The notes: generated by a model from the letters alone, not told the origin. 37,174 nucleotides of DNA from DASYSA01 sp036003885 (GCA_036003885.1 DASYSA010000290.1:1-37174), one strand, 5' to 3'; positions 25,194-33,645 are shown, counted from the first letter of the stretch. Numbers and translations: made by a program.

Positions 25194-26348
25194 ATGACTG
25201 GACAGGACAGGTTTGGGGAAAATCTCGGACTCGGACATGAGCACCAGAAGAGACCGCTTAAGGTCCTCGTCGTAGATGACTCCGCCGTTGTCCGTGAGGT
25301 GCTGACGGCCATCCTATCCTCACAGAAGGGCATCACAGTCACAACTGCGGCCGATCCAATTATCGCCATGGCCAAGATGGACCGCGCGCGCCCTGACGTC
25401 ATTCTTCTCGATCTGCAGATGCCTCGAATGGATGGGCTGACATTCCTTCGAAGGATCATGGCCGAAGATCCCATCCCTGTTGTGATCTGCTCAAGTCAGG
25501 CTGAGACCGGTACCGAAGCCGCCCTGCGGGCGCTGGAAGAGGGCGCTGTCGACATAATCAGCAAACCAAAGATCGGCGTAAAAGACTTCCTGAGAGAATC
25601 CTCCCTGGTTCTGATTGACGCTGTCTGGGGAGCAGCGCGGGCGCGACTGAGCCCGAAAACTGTCTCTTCATCTTCTTCGCTGGTTCCTCCACCCGCGATC
25701 CGGGGACCGATTCAAAACCTTCGAGCCGGCTTCTCGAGAAGGTCGATCATTGCGATTGGCGCGTCCACGGGTGGAACAGAGGCACTGCGTTTATTGCTCG
25801 AGGCTATGCCGAAGGATGCTCCCGGTATTGTTATTGTTCAACATATGCCTCAGGGATTCACAGCTGCATTCGCGAGACGCCTAAATGAACTCTGCGTGAT
25901 CCATGTGAAAGAGGCGGCAGAGGGCGACCTGATCACGAATGGCAAAGCCTTCATTGCGGCGGGCAACCGCCACCTCCTGGTCAGGCGAAGTGGAGCGGAC
26001 CTCCTTGTCGAAGTGACCGACGGCCCTCTTGTCACTCGACACCGTCCGAGTGTTGACGTTCTGTTCCGATCCGTTGCCCGAGTCGCAGGTCCAAACGCCA
26101 TCGGCGTTATTCTGACGGGAATGGGCAGCGACGGAGCGAGCGGGCTACTGGAAATGAAACAGGCTGGAGCGGCCACCATAGCACAGGACGAGAGCACGAG
26201 TGTTGTGTTCGGAATGCCAAAGGAGTCTATTTCGAAGGGAGCGGTCGATGAAGTCGTTGCGCTGCCGGACATTCCCTCGGCGATTCTTCGGAGAGTCAGC
26301 CCCGCCACGGGACCCCTGAAAATGAAGGATCCAGGATTTAGGATTTAG
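25194..26348 (+). CDS. cheB: Protein-glutamate methylesterase/glutaminase CheB
   Basis: This encodes 384 residues. The receiver domain (about 22-140) has Asp73 in LLDLQMPRMDG as the phosphorylation site. The methylesterase domain (about 190-375) has its catalytic triad in GASTGGTEAL (Ser), IVQHMPQGF (His) and ILTGMGSDGASG (Asp). It removes receptor methyl groups when phosphorylated by CheA. The ATG at 25194 is one base after the cheR stop; an in-frame ATG at 25161 inside cheR is possible. The last residues (KDPGFRI) and the stop codon are encoded by the first units of the heptamer array, so the repeat now supplies the end of the gene. Homologues normally end near the preceding Arg/Val-rich segment. 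Confidence 0.94.
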   Translation: MTGQDRFGENLGLGHEHQKRPLKVLVVDDSAVVREVLTAILSSQKGITVTTAADPIIAMAKMDRARPDVILLDLQMPRMDGLTFLRRIMAEDPIPVVICSSQAETGTEAALRALEEGAVDIISKPKIGVKDFLRESSLVLIDAVWGAARARLSPKTVSSSSSLVPPPAIRGPIQNLRAGFSRRSIIAIGASTGGTEALRLLLEAMPKDAPGIVIVQHMPQGFTAAFARRLNELCVIHVKEAAEGDLITNGKAFIAAGNRHLLVRRSGADLLVEVTDGPLVTRHRPSVDVLFRSVARVAGPNAIGVILTGMGSDGASGLLEMKQAGAATIAQDESTSVVFGMPKESISKGAVDEVVALPDIPSAILRRVSPATGPLKMKDPGFRI

Positions 26349-26535
26349 GATCTAGGATTTAGGATCTAGGATTTAGGATTTAGGATTTAGGATCTAGGAT
26401 TTAGGATTTAGGATTTAGGATCCAGGCAATGTCATCCGAATCCTAAATCCAGATCCTAAACCTTGGATTCCTAGGTCCTAAATCCTAGATCCTAAATCCT
26501 AAATCCTAAATCCTAAATCCTAGATCCTAGATCCT
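26327..26535. repeat. Large inverted array of heptamers (GGATTTA type) between convergent genes
   Basis: Positions 26327-26424 are 14 perfect 7-base units: 9 are GGATTTA, 3 are GGATCTA, and the first and last are GGATCCA. A loop of about 16 bases follows. Positions 26441-26535 then hold about 13 units of the complement (TCCTAAA and TCCTAGA), slightly disordered near the loop. The two arms can fold into a stem of some 90 bases. The order of variants in the two arms is not mirrored, so the arms are not simple copies. The unit gives a TAG in each frame every 21 bases on the plus strand and TAA or TAG on the minus strand. It fills the whole gap between cheB and the convergent phosphodiesterase gene, and probably ends both transcripts. 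Confidence 0.95.
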
Positions 26536-26542
26536 ATTTCTT

Positions 26543-28048
26543 TCACTGGTCGTCTTCGTCAAACTCCAAACCGGGTAACACCGAAGTCTTTTCAAGCTGG
26601 ACCGCTCGTAGTGACCTGGGGTTGAGTCCCAGCGCTTTCAATATCGTGGGGGCGATCTGAGTGGTCTGAACGGGGGTCTTGATCGTCGCCGACTGGAAAC
26701 CAGGCATTGATACCAGAATCGGCACGCTGGTGTCATCGAAACTGAAGCCGCCGTGCTCGGCTATCTTCGTGCCGGTAGTATAAATGACGCCGAGATTCGG
26801 GAGGACTACAATGTCCGGCGTTCGGTTATCGAGAAGAGGGTCACTGTACATTTGCTTCAATGTTTCCCCTGACAGAATCTGCTCAATCCCCGCAACCGCC
26901 TGACTAGCGGCAAGGGCTGTCACAACCGCGCCCGTCTTGCTCTGATCGCGAAGCCACAAGACTTCAATCGTGTCCGGCGTGGCCTGACCAAGTAATCCGC
27001 TCTCCACGCCATTCACGAGGTTAGGGATGATGTTCGGGTTGACAGCTAGTCTCTTGGAAACGTCGACCGCCGAGTTGGCATGTTTTGCGGAGATGATAAT
27101 CAGCGTGGAGTCCAGGAGGTTCTTTGCCCGCAATTCGTTGACTATCAGCCCCAGTGACTGGTCAGTATGGTCGAGGGCAGTTTGCAGGGAAATGCCCGGT
27201 GTACCAATGCTGTCTGTATAGCCCATTCCGGCCAGTTTCTGTCCCTGATTTACTGCCTGGAAGTTCATTCCGAAGATCCCGGGCACCCGCGCGTTCTGAG
27301 ATCCAGTATGGTCCTTCCCATCGATCCAATTGATGACCGCCCGGACCTTCAGATCGTCGTATACAATGGTCTTGGCCAGGTTCTTCGAGGCTCCATCTGC
27401 GTCGATCTCGGGGTTGTACGGATCGTCAACTCCGCGACCCGAAGGACCGTTGAGAATCTCGTATGACGGATGCTTGTCGGACCAGGCCGTGCGGAAGCCA
27501 TTAGCCCTCGCCACTTCAAAGACGTTGTTCACTTTGACGTAGCTGTGGGGCTGAACCGGCACGCATCCGTGGCCGGGATCGCGGGGCAGTTTGTTCTGAT
27601 CGATCCCGCCGCCGCCGTCGAGGGCGTTCTGATTGATATCGATTGCTCCTGTGAGATCGACAGTGGTGCCAACTGAAGTGCACGCTGATCCTGGAGGGGA
27701 CAGGGTCCGATCATAGGAGAGATCGTAGAATACTCCGGTCGAAAGCGGTGAGCCGCCGGTTACCATGGCCAGCAATCCCGGGAATGAGTCTGAGGGCTTT
27801 GAAGAAGTGGCGTTGGTGTAGCTGATCCCGGTGCCGCTCAATTGGGCAAGCGTCGAGGAGGGGTTGGTCAGAACGTATCTGGTCAAATCGAAACTGTGCA
27901 GACCATCTATGCTAATCAGAAGCACGCGCCGTATGCGTCCGTGATCAGGTTCGTGTGACGCAACCGCTGCCACCCGCGTTGGAAGGCCCATGGTAACAAT
28001 CGCCAATGTGACAAGAAACACAACACAAGACGTTCGAATGGCTCTCAT
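26543..28048 (-). CDS. Secreted alkaline-phosphatase-superfamily phosphodiesterase
   Basis: This encodes 501 residues with a signal peptide (CVVFLVTLAIVTMGLPTRVA, cleavage near AVAS), so it acts outside the cytoplasm. The fold is type I phosphodiesterase/nucleotide pyrophosphatase. A metal-binding Asp lies in VLLISIDGLHSFD. The nucleophile region is SSKPSDSFPGLLAMVTGG, where a Ser in PSDSFPG takes the place usual for Thr or Ser. Further metal ligands are expected in ALDHTDQSLG, IISAKHANSAVD (an AKH form of the usual DHG) and IAEHGGFSFDD. Substrates of such enzymes include nucleotides, phospholipids and phosphonates; none can be chosen here. Its 3' end is 8 bases from the heptamer array. Confidence 0.88.
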   Translation of the reverse strand: MRAIRTSCVVFLVTLAIVTMGLPTRVAAVASHEPDHGRIRRVLLISIDGLHSFDLTRYVLTNPSSTLAQLSGTGISYTNATSSKPSDSFPGLLAMVTGGSPLSTGVFYDLSYDRTLSPPGSACTSVGTTVDLTGAIDINQNALDGGGGIDQNKLPRDPGHGCVPVQPHSYVKVNNVFEVARANGFRTAWSDKHPSYEILNGPSGRGVDDPYNPEIDADGASKNLAKTIVYDDLKVRAVINWIDGKDHTGSQNARVPGIFGMNFQAVNQGQKLAGMGYTDSIGTPGISLQTALDHTDQSLGLIVNELRAKNLLDSTLIIISAKHANSAVDVSKRLAVNPNIIPNLVNGVESGLLGQATPDTIEVLWLRDQSKTGAVVTALAASQAVAGIEQILSGETLKQMYSDPLLDNRTPDIVVLPNLGVIYTTGTKIAEHGGFSFDDTSVPILVSMPGFQSATIKTPVQTTQIAPTILKALGLNPRSLRAVQLEKTSVLPGLEFDEDDQ

Positions 28049-28443
28049 ATGGTTTTCTCCTCTTTCTCTCTCTGCGTTCTCTCAGCGACAGGATGAATCG
28101 GGGACGGAGTGGGGGCGGGACAACGTCCTAGGCTTTTGTAGACTCGATTACGATCATTACTTGAGTTCAGCCACGTGTCAATAGTTTCCAAGATTACACT
28201 ATTGTATTTTTTGATCGACCGGAACGCATTTTGAAACTACAAAAGGCGCGAGGTCCCTGGAAAGGGCCCGACCGGGTCTTAACTCCCCCTTTTGGGTGAA
28301 CCGGCGCCGCTCTTCGGGCACTTCGACCGTTAATTCAGTGAAGGCCGGGGCCGCCGCATCCGCTATTGTCGTATCATTTCCTACCGGCGAGGTTGGATAA
28401 ACAATAAGAACTGTCTGTAAGGAATGTTCCCAGATGGAAATCT
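28049..28443. other. Intergenic region before the phosphodiesterase gene
   Basis: These 395 bases lie upstream of the phosphodiesterase gene and downstream of the NtrY-like kinase gene, both on the minus strand. Immediately before the phosphodiesterase ATG a run of GAGAAAGAGGAGAAAA supplies the ribosome-binding site. I see no gene, no clear promoter pair and no strong terminator for the other gene. Confidence 0.45.
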
Positions 28444-29808
28444 CTAGAGCGGCAATCGCAGGCGCGCTTCGCAGCCAGGAGCCGCCTTCCTGTTTTCAAG
28501 AGTCAGCGTTCCGCCATGAGCCTCGGCTATTTGACGGCTGAGCACCAACCCGATACCGGAGCCGGCCGGCTTGGTCGTGAAAAACGGCACGAAGAGATTT
28601 CCCGTGTTTGAAAGCCCCGGACCTTCGTCCTCTACCCTGAGCTCGAGACCCCCGTTCGACTTGTTCCAGCCTACCTTCACTCCGCCGCCGGTCTCCATGG
28701 ACGCATCCACCGCGTTGCGAACGAGATTGATGAGGAGCTGTTCCAACTGATCTCCGTCTGCGCGGATCGTTACTTCAGGCCCCGGAATAAGAGCGATATC
28801 CAGCCGCGTCTCGAGCCGGACGACACGCTTGACCAGGGCGCTCACGCTCAATGTCTGAAAGCGAGGCTGAGGCAGTCGAGCCAGCCGCGCATAGGCATCC
28901 ATGAAGCGGCCAAGCGACGCCGCTCTCGACGAGATCACGCTCAAGCCCCTGCGCATGTCTTCCCTGAAGTCTACCGGCTGAGGGTCTCGCGTAACGAGGC
29001 TCTCGAGGCTTCCCGCGATCGACTTGATCGGCGCCAATGAGTTGTTCAGTTCATGACCGATGACGCGGACCAGCCTCTGCCATGCCTGACGCTCCTCCTC
29101 GCGCAGGGCGCGACTGAGATCGGACAGCACCAGCAGGTGGTGCGGAAGACCGCGTTCGCGAAACGTGCTGCGCCTCACATCCCATCGGCCCGCGCCGCCA
29201 GGAAAGGTCATCTGAACCGTGCGCACGCTCTCACCTTGCAGGCACTCGGCCAGCCCAAGGCCCGCGGCTCCGCGACCCATCAGCCGCTCTACCGGCTGAG
29301 CCAGCAGCCGTTCGCCTGCCCGATTTACAAAACGCAGTTTCTCATCCGCGGTGAACGTGAACACCGCGACGTCGATCTCGGCCATTACCGCGCTGAGCAA
29401 TGCTGTCGCTTCGAGAGCTCCCAATCGCTGTTCGCGAAGAATCTCGCCCAGGTAGTTGACTTCGAGCATTGCCTCGCCGAGCGGATCGTCGTGCTTTGCT
29501 CCGCGGGCGCGAATGGAGAAGTCGCCCTCACGCAAAGCGGCGAGCAGGTTCGACAACGTTTGAAGCGGATACACCACGCGCTCGCGGGCCGCGAAACAGA
29601 ATCCCAGCCAGCACCCGATGATAAAGACTGTGAAAGTCCACTCGTACTTTGCGGTGAATGATCCGGCCCAGAGAAAGTAGAGCGAGGTGACGACTGCCGG
29701 CAGGCCGGCGGCGAGAGAGAGGAGGAGAATGTGCTTATCGTGAGCAGTCCGTCTACGGCGGGGAATCGATCTCGAAGCTCCGGCTTTTGGTGCTTTTGAT
29801 AACGGCAT
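28444..29808 (-). CDS. NtrY-like sensor histidine kinase
   Basis: This encodes 454 residues with two membrane segments (about 27-48 and 57-74) and almost no periplasmic loop, so it probably senses inside the membrane or cytoplasm. A HAMP-like stretch (REGDFSIRARG), a PAS domain (about 133-232) and the dimerisation domain follow, with the phosphorylated His252 in RVIGHELNNSLAPIKS, the NtrY/NtrB-type H box. The ATPase domain shows NLVRNAVDASME (N box), VEDEGPGLS (G1), FFTTKPAGSGIGLVLSRQ (F and G2 boxes). The frame stays open upstream through the heptamer palindrome to 29964 because that repeat has no stop codons. The ATG at 29808 begins the part that looks like protein. It pairs with the response regulator gene directly upstream. 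Confidence 0.9.
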   Translation of the reverse strand: MPLSKAPKAGASRSIPRRRRTAHDKHILLLSLAAGLPAVVTSLYFLWAGSFTAKYEWTFTVFIIGCWLGFCFAARERVVYPLQTLSNLLAALREGDFSIRARGAKHDDPLGEAMLEVNYLGEILREQRLGALEATALLSAVMAEIDVAVFTFTADEKLRFVNRAGERLLAQPVERLMGRGAAGLGLAECLQGESVRTVQMTFPGGAGRWDVRRSTFRERGLPHHLLVLSDLSRALREEERQAWQRLVRVIGHELNNSLAPIKSIAGSLESLVTRDPQPVDFREDMRRGLSVISSRAASLGRFMDAYARLARLPQPRFQTLSVSALVKRVVRLETRLDIALIPGPEVTIRADGDQLEQLLINLVRNAVDASMETGGGVKVGWNKSNGGLELRVEDEGPGLSNTGNLFVPFFTTKPAGSGIGLVLSRQIAEAHGGTLTLENRKAAPGCEARLRLPL

Positions 29809-29819
29809 AAAGGAAACGC

Positions 29820-29875
29820 GAAATGCGAATTTCGAAATGCGAATTTCGAAATTCGCATTTCGCATTTCGCATTTC
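29820..29875. repeat. Heptamer-built palindrome (CGAAATT/CGCATTT type)
   Basis: A 56-base palindrome has 28-base half-sites that pair at 26 positions with no spacer. It consists of eight 7-base units (CGAAATG, CGAATTT, CGAAATT, CGCATTT). It begins 1 base after the stop of the response regulator gene and ends 11 bases before the start of the kinase gene, so it is the whole intercistronic gap. The units carry no stop codons in any frame. The unit is the same type as in the hairpin before coxG, 22 kb away. Confidence 0.9.
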
Positions 29876-29876
29876 T

Positions 29877-31241
29877 TCAGAGTCCATATCTTTGCAATCG
29901 CCGATAGAGCGCGCTGCGGCTTAGCCCCAACTTCTCCGCGGCGCGACTCACGTTGCCGTCGCATTGGCCCAGCGTCTTTTGAATCAGGAACGCCTCGACC
30001 TCTTCCAGACTCATGTCTTCAAGCCTCCGTGACATCTCGCGGCCCGCCTGGAGCCCCAGATCTGAAGTTTGCACGACTTCGCCCTGAGCCATCAACACTG
30101 CCCGCTCGATGGCATGATCGAGCTCGCGCACATTGCCGGGCCAGGAGTGCTTCAACAGCGCCTGCGAGGCGGACGAGTCGAATCCGCTGATATTCTTTCG
30201 ATAGCGCTTACCATAGATTCTCAGAAAGTGCCTCGACAGGAGAGGAATGTCATCGCGGCGGTCGCGCAGAGGCGGCAGATGGATCTCGACCGTGTTCAAA
30301 CGGAAGAGCAGGTCCTGTCGAAAGCGGCCTGCGGTCACCTCCTCGCCGATATCGGCATTGGTTGCCGAAACGATTCGCACCCGGGAGCGACGCGTCTTCG
30401 ACGAGCCGACGCGTTCGAATTCGCCGGTCTCAAGAACCCGCAACAACTTCGGTTGATGCTTCAGCGGTAGATTCGCTATCTCATCGAGAAAGAGGGTGCC
30501 GCTCTCCGCGAGCTCAAATCGTCCGACGCGATCCGTTTTGGCATCAGTAAAGGCGCCCTTTACATGGCCGAACAACTCGCTTTCAAAGACTCCTTCTGAA
30601 AGTCCGCCGACATTGACCGTGACCATCGGTTTTGCCGCGCGTCCCGAAACGGCGTGCAGAGTTTGCGCTATGATTCCCTTGCCGGTTCCGTTCTCGCCCA
30701 GGATAAGGACGTTGGCGTCCGAAGGCCCTATCCGATCTATGATTCGCAGAACGGGCTGCATTGCGGTCGATTCAGCGATCAGTTTAGGGCTTCCCTCGTC
30801 GCGCAGCATTCGATTCTCAGCTTCGAGTCGCTGCCCCTTTCGGAGAGCCTGGCCCAGCTCGACCTGATTACGAATGATCGTCAGAAGCCTATCGTTGTCC
30901 CAGGGTTTCTGGATGAAGTCGCGTGCGCCTCTGCGAATCCCTTCTACCGCAAGCTCGACGCTGCCCCAGGCGGTCATCAGAACGACTGGAAGGCTACCCT
31001 CTATCTTCTGAATCTGAGTCAGGATGTCGAGCCCCTCCTCGCCGGAGGTCGTGTCACGAGTGTAATTCAGATCCATGAGCACGACGTCGAAGTCGCGGTC
31101 TTCGAGGGCCTCGAGAATCGCGGCAGGCGAGGTGACGGATTCGATTTCGTAACCTTCGGCCTTGAGGAGGAGACGAAGAGCTTCCAGCACGTCGGGCTGA
31201 TCGTCGGCGATTAGTATCCGGTAGGAGGTCTGGTTCTTCAT
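29877..31241 (-). CDS. NtrC-family sigma-54-type response regulator with GAFTDA loop
   Basis: This encodes 454 residues. The receiver domain (about 8-125) has the acceptor Asp57 in VVLMDLNY. The AAA+ domain (about 150-380) has Walker A GENGTGKGI, Walker B GTLFLDEIANLP, the arginine finger region FRQDLLFRLNTVEIHLPPLR and SWPGNVREL. The sigma-54-contacting loop reads GAFTDA in place of GAFTGA. A C-terminal Fis-type helix-turn-helix is seen in NVSRAAEKLGLSRSALYRRL. It probably activates the export genes upstream in the cluster when phosphorylated by the adjacent kinase. GAFTDA variants are found in a subgroup of regulators beside ABC export genes. Sigma-54 use is likely but not proven, and rpoN is not in the window. 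Confidence 0.92.
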   Translation of the reverse strand: MKNQTSYRILIADDQPDVLEALRLLLKAEGYEIESVTSPAAILEALEDRDFDVVLMDLNYTRDTTSGEEGLDILTQIQKIEGSLPVVLMTAWGSVELAVEGIRRGARDFIQKPWDNDRLLTIIRNQVELGQALRKGQRLEAENRMLRDEGSPKLIAESTAMQPVLRIIDRIGPSDANVLILGENGTGKGIIAQTLHAVSGRAAKPMVTVNVGGLSEGVFESELFGHVKGAFTDAKTDRVGRFELAESGTLFLDEIANLPLKHQPKLLRVLETGEFERVGSSKTRRSRVRIVSATNADIGEEVTAGRFRQDLLFRLNTVEIHLPPLRDRRDDIPLLSRHFLRIYGKRYRKNISGFDSSASQALLKHSWPGNVRELDHAIERAVLMAQGEVVQTSDLGLQAGREMSRRLEDMSLEEVEAFLIQKTLGQCDGNVSRAAEKLGLSRSALYRRLQRYGL

Positions 31242-31497
31242 TTGAAATTCTCTTGCGGCCCCGGGCTATATTAACCGCTCGGCTTTCGGGTCGCCAACTC
31301 GGCAACCCGGCGGGGCAGGAGGATCGAAGGGATAACCTGATAGGGCGCCCCGGTCTGAGCATCCTGCCCGTGCGCACAAGCAGATGCCTCGCTGCACGAG
31401 GGCCGTCGTGGATCGAAGGTTGTCGGAGATTGCACAGAGATTCCCCGGATTAACCGGGGATGCTCACACAAGGGCTGCTGCTCGTTTGGTTAGGCGC

Positions 31498-32235
31498 TTA
31501 CAGTGTAAAGCCGCTTTCCTTCAGTTCGTGCTCCGCCTTGGGCAGGTCGGCTTCCTCAACGACGCGACCGTCAAAGAGATGAATCTGTCTGTCCGCGTGA
31601 CGCGCGTACCTCGGATCGTGAGTGACCATACAGATTGTCGCACCGGCCTGGTGAAGCTCTCGCATCAGGTCCATCACTGCTTCGCCGTTGTTTGAGTCGA
31701 GGTTTCCGGTTGGCTCGTCCGCCAGCAGGATGAGAGGGTCGCCTGCCACTGCCCTTGCGACTGCCACGCGCTGCTGTTGACCACCGGAAAGCTGGCTGGG
31801 CAGGTGCTTGGCTCTATGGGCCATCCCGACTCGCTCGAGCGCCTCCTCCACTTTCTTCTTTCGCTCGGCCGATCTCATGCCTCGATAGGTCAGGGGCAGC
31901 TCGACGTTCTCATAGACTGTCAGGTCGCCAATCAGATTGAAGCTCTGGAAGATGAACCCGACCTCTCGGTTGCGAATGCGCGCGCGTTGCGACAGAGAGA
32001 GAGACGCCACGGGCTTACCCGCCAGCGTATAGCTGCCGTCGGTCGGCGAATCCAGCAATCCGAGGATCGACAACAAGGTTGACTTGCCGCAACCCGAAGG
32101 ACCGGCTATTGAAATGTACTCGCCCTTCTTCAACTCCAGGTGAATGCCTGACAGCGCGTGAGTTTCCACCTCGTCGGTGTAGAAGACCTTGGTGATGCCG
32201 TCGAGGTGAATCAATGCCTGGTCGGATGTGCTCAT
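31498..32235 (-). CDS. ABC transporter ATP-binding protein (MacB/LolD type)
   Basis: This encodes 245 residues, one nucleotide-binding domain. Walker A is GPSGCGKST, the Q-loop lies in VGFIFQSFNLIGDLTVYENV, the signature is LSGGQQQRVAVARA, Walker B is LILLADEPTGNLDS and the switch His is in MVTHDPRYARHAD. The short form with DLTVYENVELPL is typical of the MacB/LolD/FtsE group, which works with FtsX-fold permeases to drive extrusion or lipoprotein release. AAGGAGAG stands before the ATG at 32235. It lies between the HlyD-like adaptor gene and the response regulator gene. No permease gene is near. It is 245 residues against 221 for the second ATPase in the cluster, so the two are not recent duplicates in tandem. 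Confidence 0.92.
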   Translation of the reverse strand: MSTSDQALIHLDGITKVFYTDEVETHALSGIHLELKKGEYISIAGPSGCGKSTLLSILGLLDSPTDGSYTLAGKPVASLSLSQRARIRNREVGFIFQSFNLIGDLTVYENVELPLTYRGMRSAERKKKVEEALERVGMAHRAKHLPSQLSGGQQQRVAVARAVAGDPLILLADEPTGNLDSNNGEAVMDLMRELHQAGATICMVTHDPRYARHADRQIHLFDGRVVEEADLPKAEHELKESGFTL

Positions 32236-32340
32236 CGTCTCTCCTTCTTGAAAGTTGTTTTAGCTTACGTCGTAATCAAGCTGCAGCTTCAGGCCAATGA
32301 AACGCAGCGGAATGGCTTGCCGAAGGTCGTCCGTCGCGGC

Positions 32341-33609
32341 TCATGGCACACGCACGACATTATGACTATCATAAGCTGCCATATCGGACAAGATCACTTT
32401 GTCGCCTTCCCTGAGCCCGTCGACTATCTCGATCGTGCTTACCGCCGTGCGTCCCAGCTTCACTTGAACGCGGTAGGCCAGGTTAGTGCCGGGTTCGATC
32501 CTGAACAGACCCACAGTGCCGTTCTCTTGTCCGTTGACCGGACGGTTCACGTACAGGACGTTATCCAGACGTTCCAGTTCGATTGTGCCATCGACGCTCA
32601 GGTCGGGACGCGCGCCCTTTGGAAGTTCGCCTTCCAGCGCGATGTCAACCGTGAGGGTCCCATTCGTAGGCGCCGGATCTATGCGAACGACTCTGCCCAT
32701 TATTTTACTGTTGCCGGCCCCGCCGCCTGTCCGCGTATCTACCTCAGCCTTCTGGCCGATCTCCAGATCCTTCGTCTGGGTCTCTGCGACTTTCAATTCA
32801 GCCTTGAGCTTTGCGGGATCTGCGACTCGTGCAAGGTTCATTCCCGGCGTCGCCTGCGCGCCGACCTGGACTGCAACGAGCTGAACCACGCCCGCCAAAC
32901 CTGATCTCACGTGCAGCTGATTAACCTGGCTGCGCCGCAGTTCGGCGCTTCCTTTGAGCTGATCCACGCGCGCTTGCTGCTGGGCAATCTGAGCCTTCGC
33001 AGACTGAGCATTCGTCTCGAGGCGCTGCTGCTCGAGTTCAAATCGAGTAGCCAGTTCTTCGGCGCGAACCTGTGAGAGCTTCAACACGAGATCCGAGACC
33101 AGACCGCTCTTCCTCAATTCCACGTTGACGTCGGCCTGCAGTTTGGCTGTCTTGTAGTCGGCCTGAACGGTTGCAGCCTGGGCCTTTTGATTGAGCAGGT
33201 CATTGTTGAGCCGCGCGTGGAGACTGTTTAGCTCGGCTTCGGATCCCTTGAGTGTTTGCTCGGCTTCGAGCAGGGACTGCTCAAGCACCGGATTGCTCAA
33301 TTCGACCAGGATCGAGTCGGCTTTGACGACGGCGCCCTGTTTCACGAGGATGCGCTCGATCCGCCCCTCCGAAGGGGCGGGAACCCAACGGATATCTTCG
33401 GGAACCAGGGTGCCCAGTCCCCTCACATTCCGCAGCATCGGGCCACGCGCTACTGTGCCCGGCCAGTACCCCACGTCGATGGTAGGAGGGGCAGGCTTCA
33501 GGCGCGACACGCCGACCGTTATCACAGCCACGGCCGCAATGATCGACACTCCATAAATGATGCGCTTAATCCGGCGTCGACCTTTTGCCTGTTCTCGCGG
33601 TATATCCAT
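32341..33609 (-). CDS. HlyD-type periplasmic adaptor of a tripartite efflux system
   Basis: This encodes 422 residues. An N-terminal membrane anchor (about 15-37, IIYGVSIIAAVAVITVGVSR) is followed by a biotinyl-lipoyl half-motif (RWVPAPSEGRIERILVKQGA), then a long helical hairpin of about 130 residues rich in Gln, Ala, Glu and Leu (LLEAEQTLKGSEAELNSL, QQQARVDQLKGSAELR) and the second lipoyl half (HVRSGLAGVVQLVAVQVG). Beta-barrel and membrane-proximal domains follow to the end. Such adaptors join an inner-membrane MacB-like transporter to a TolC-like channel. GGAGG precedes the ATG at 33609. The gene sits between two ABC ATPase genes. A sigma-54-like promoter candidate lies about 20-35 bases upstream. 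Confidence 0.9.
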   Translation of the reverse strand: MDIPREQAKGRRRIKRIIYGVSIIAAVAVITVGVSRLKPAPPTIDVGYWPGTVARGPMLRNVRGLGTLVPEDIRWVPAPSEGRIERILVKQGAVVKADSILVELSNPVLEQSLLEAEQTLKGSEAELNSLHARLNNDLLNQKAQAATVQADYKTAKLQADVNVELRKSGLVSDLVLKLSQVRAEELATRFELEQQRLETNAQSAKAQIAQQQARVDQLKGSAELRRSQVNQLHVRSGLAGVVQLVAVQVGAQATPGMNLARVADPAKLKAELKVAETQTKDLEIGQKAEVDTRTGGGAGNSKIMGRVVRIDPAPTNGTLTVDIALEGELPKGARPDLSVDGTIELERLDNVLYVNRPVNGQENGTVGLFRIEPGTNLAYRVQVKLGRTAVSTIEIVDGLREGDKVILSDMAAYDSHNVVRVP

Positions 33610-33629
33610 TGGTCCTCCAACTCAGAACA

Positions 33630-33645
33630 AGGAAGAATCGTGCCA
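33630..33645 (-). promoter_or_regulatory. Candidate sigma-54 (-24/-12) promoter before the HlyD-type gene
   Basis: On the minus strand TGGCACGATTCTTCCT matches the -24 element TGGCACG exactly and the -12 element TTGC in three of four bases (TTCC), with the usual 4-base spacing. The predicted start at about 33619 gives a 10-base leader containing the GGAGG of the adaptor gene. The mismatch is at the normally invariant G of the -12 GC, so the site could be weak or coincidental. Its place in a cluster with an NtrC-type activator raises its interest. Confidence 0.35.

Noticed and set aside
26327..26535. CRISPR-like or telomere-like repeat
   Set aside because: Units are 7 bases without spacers and are inverted around a central loop, unlike CRISPR arrays; the position between two chromosomal genes does not suit a telomere.
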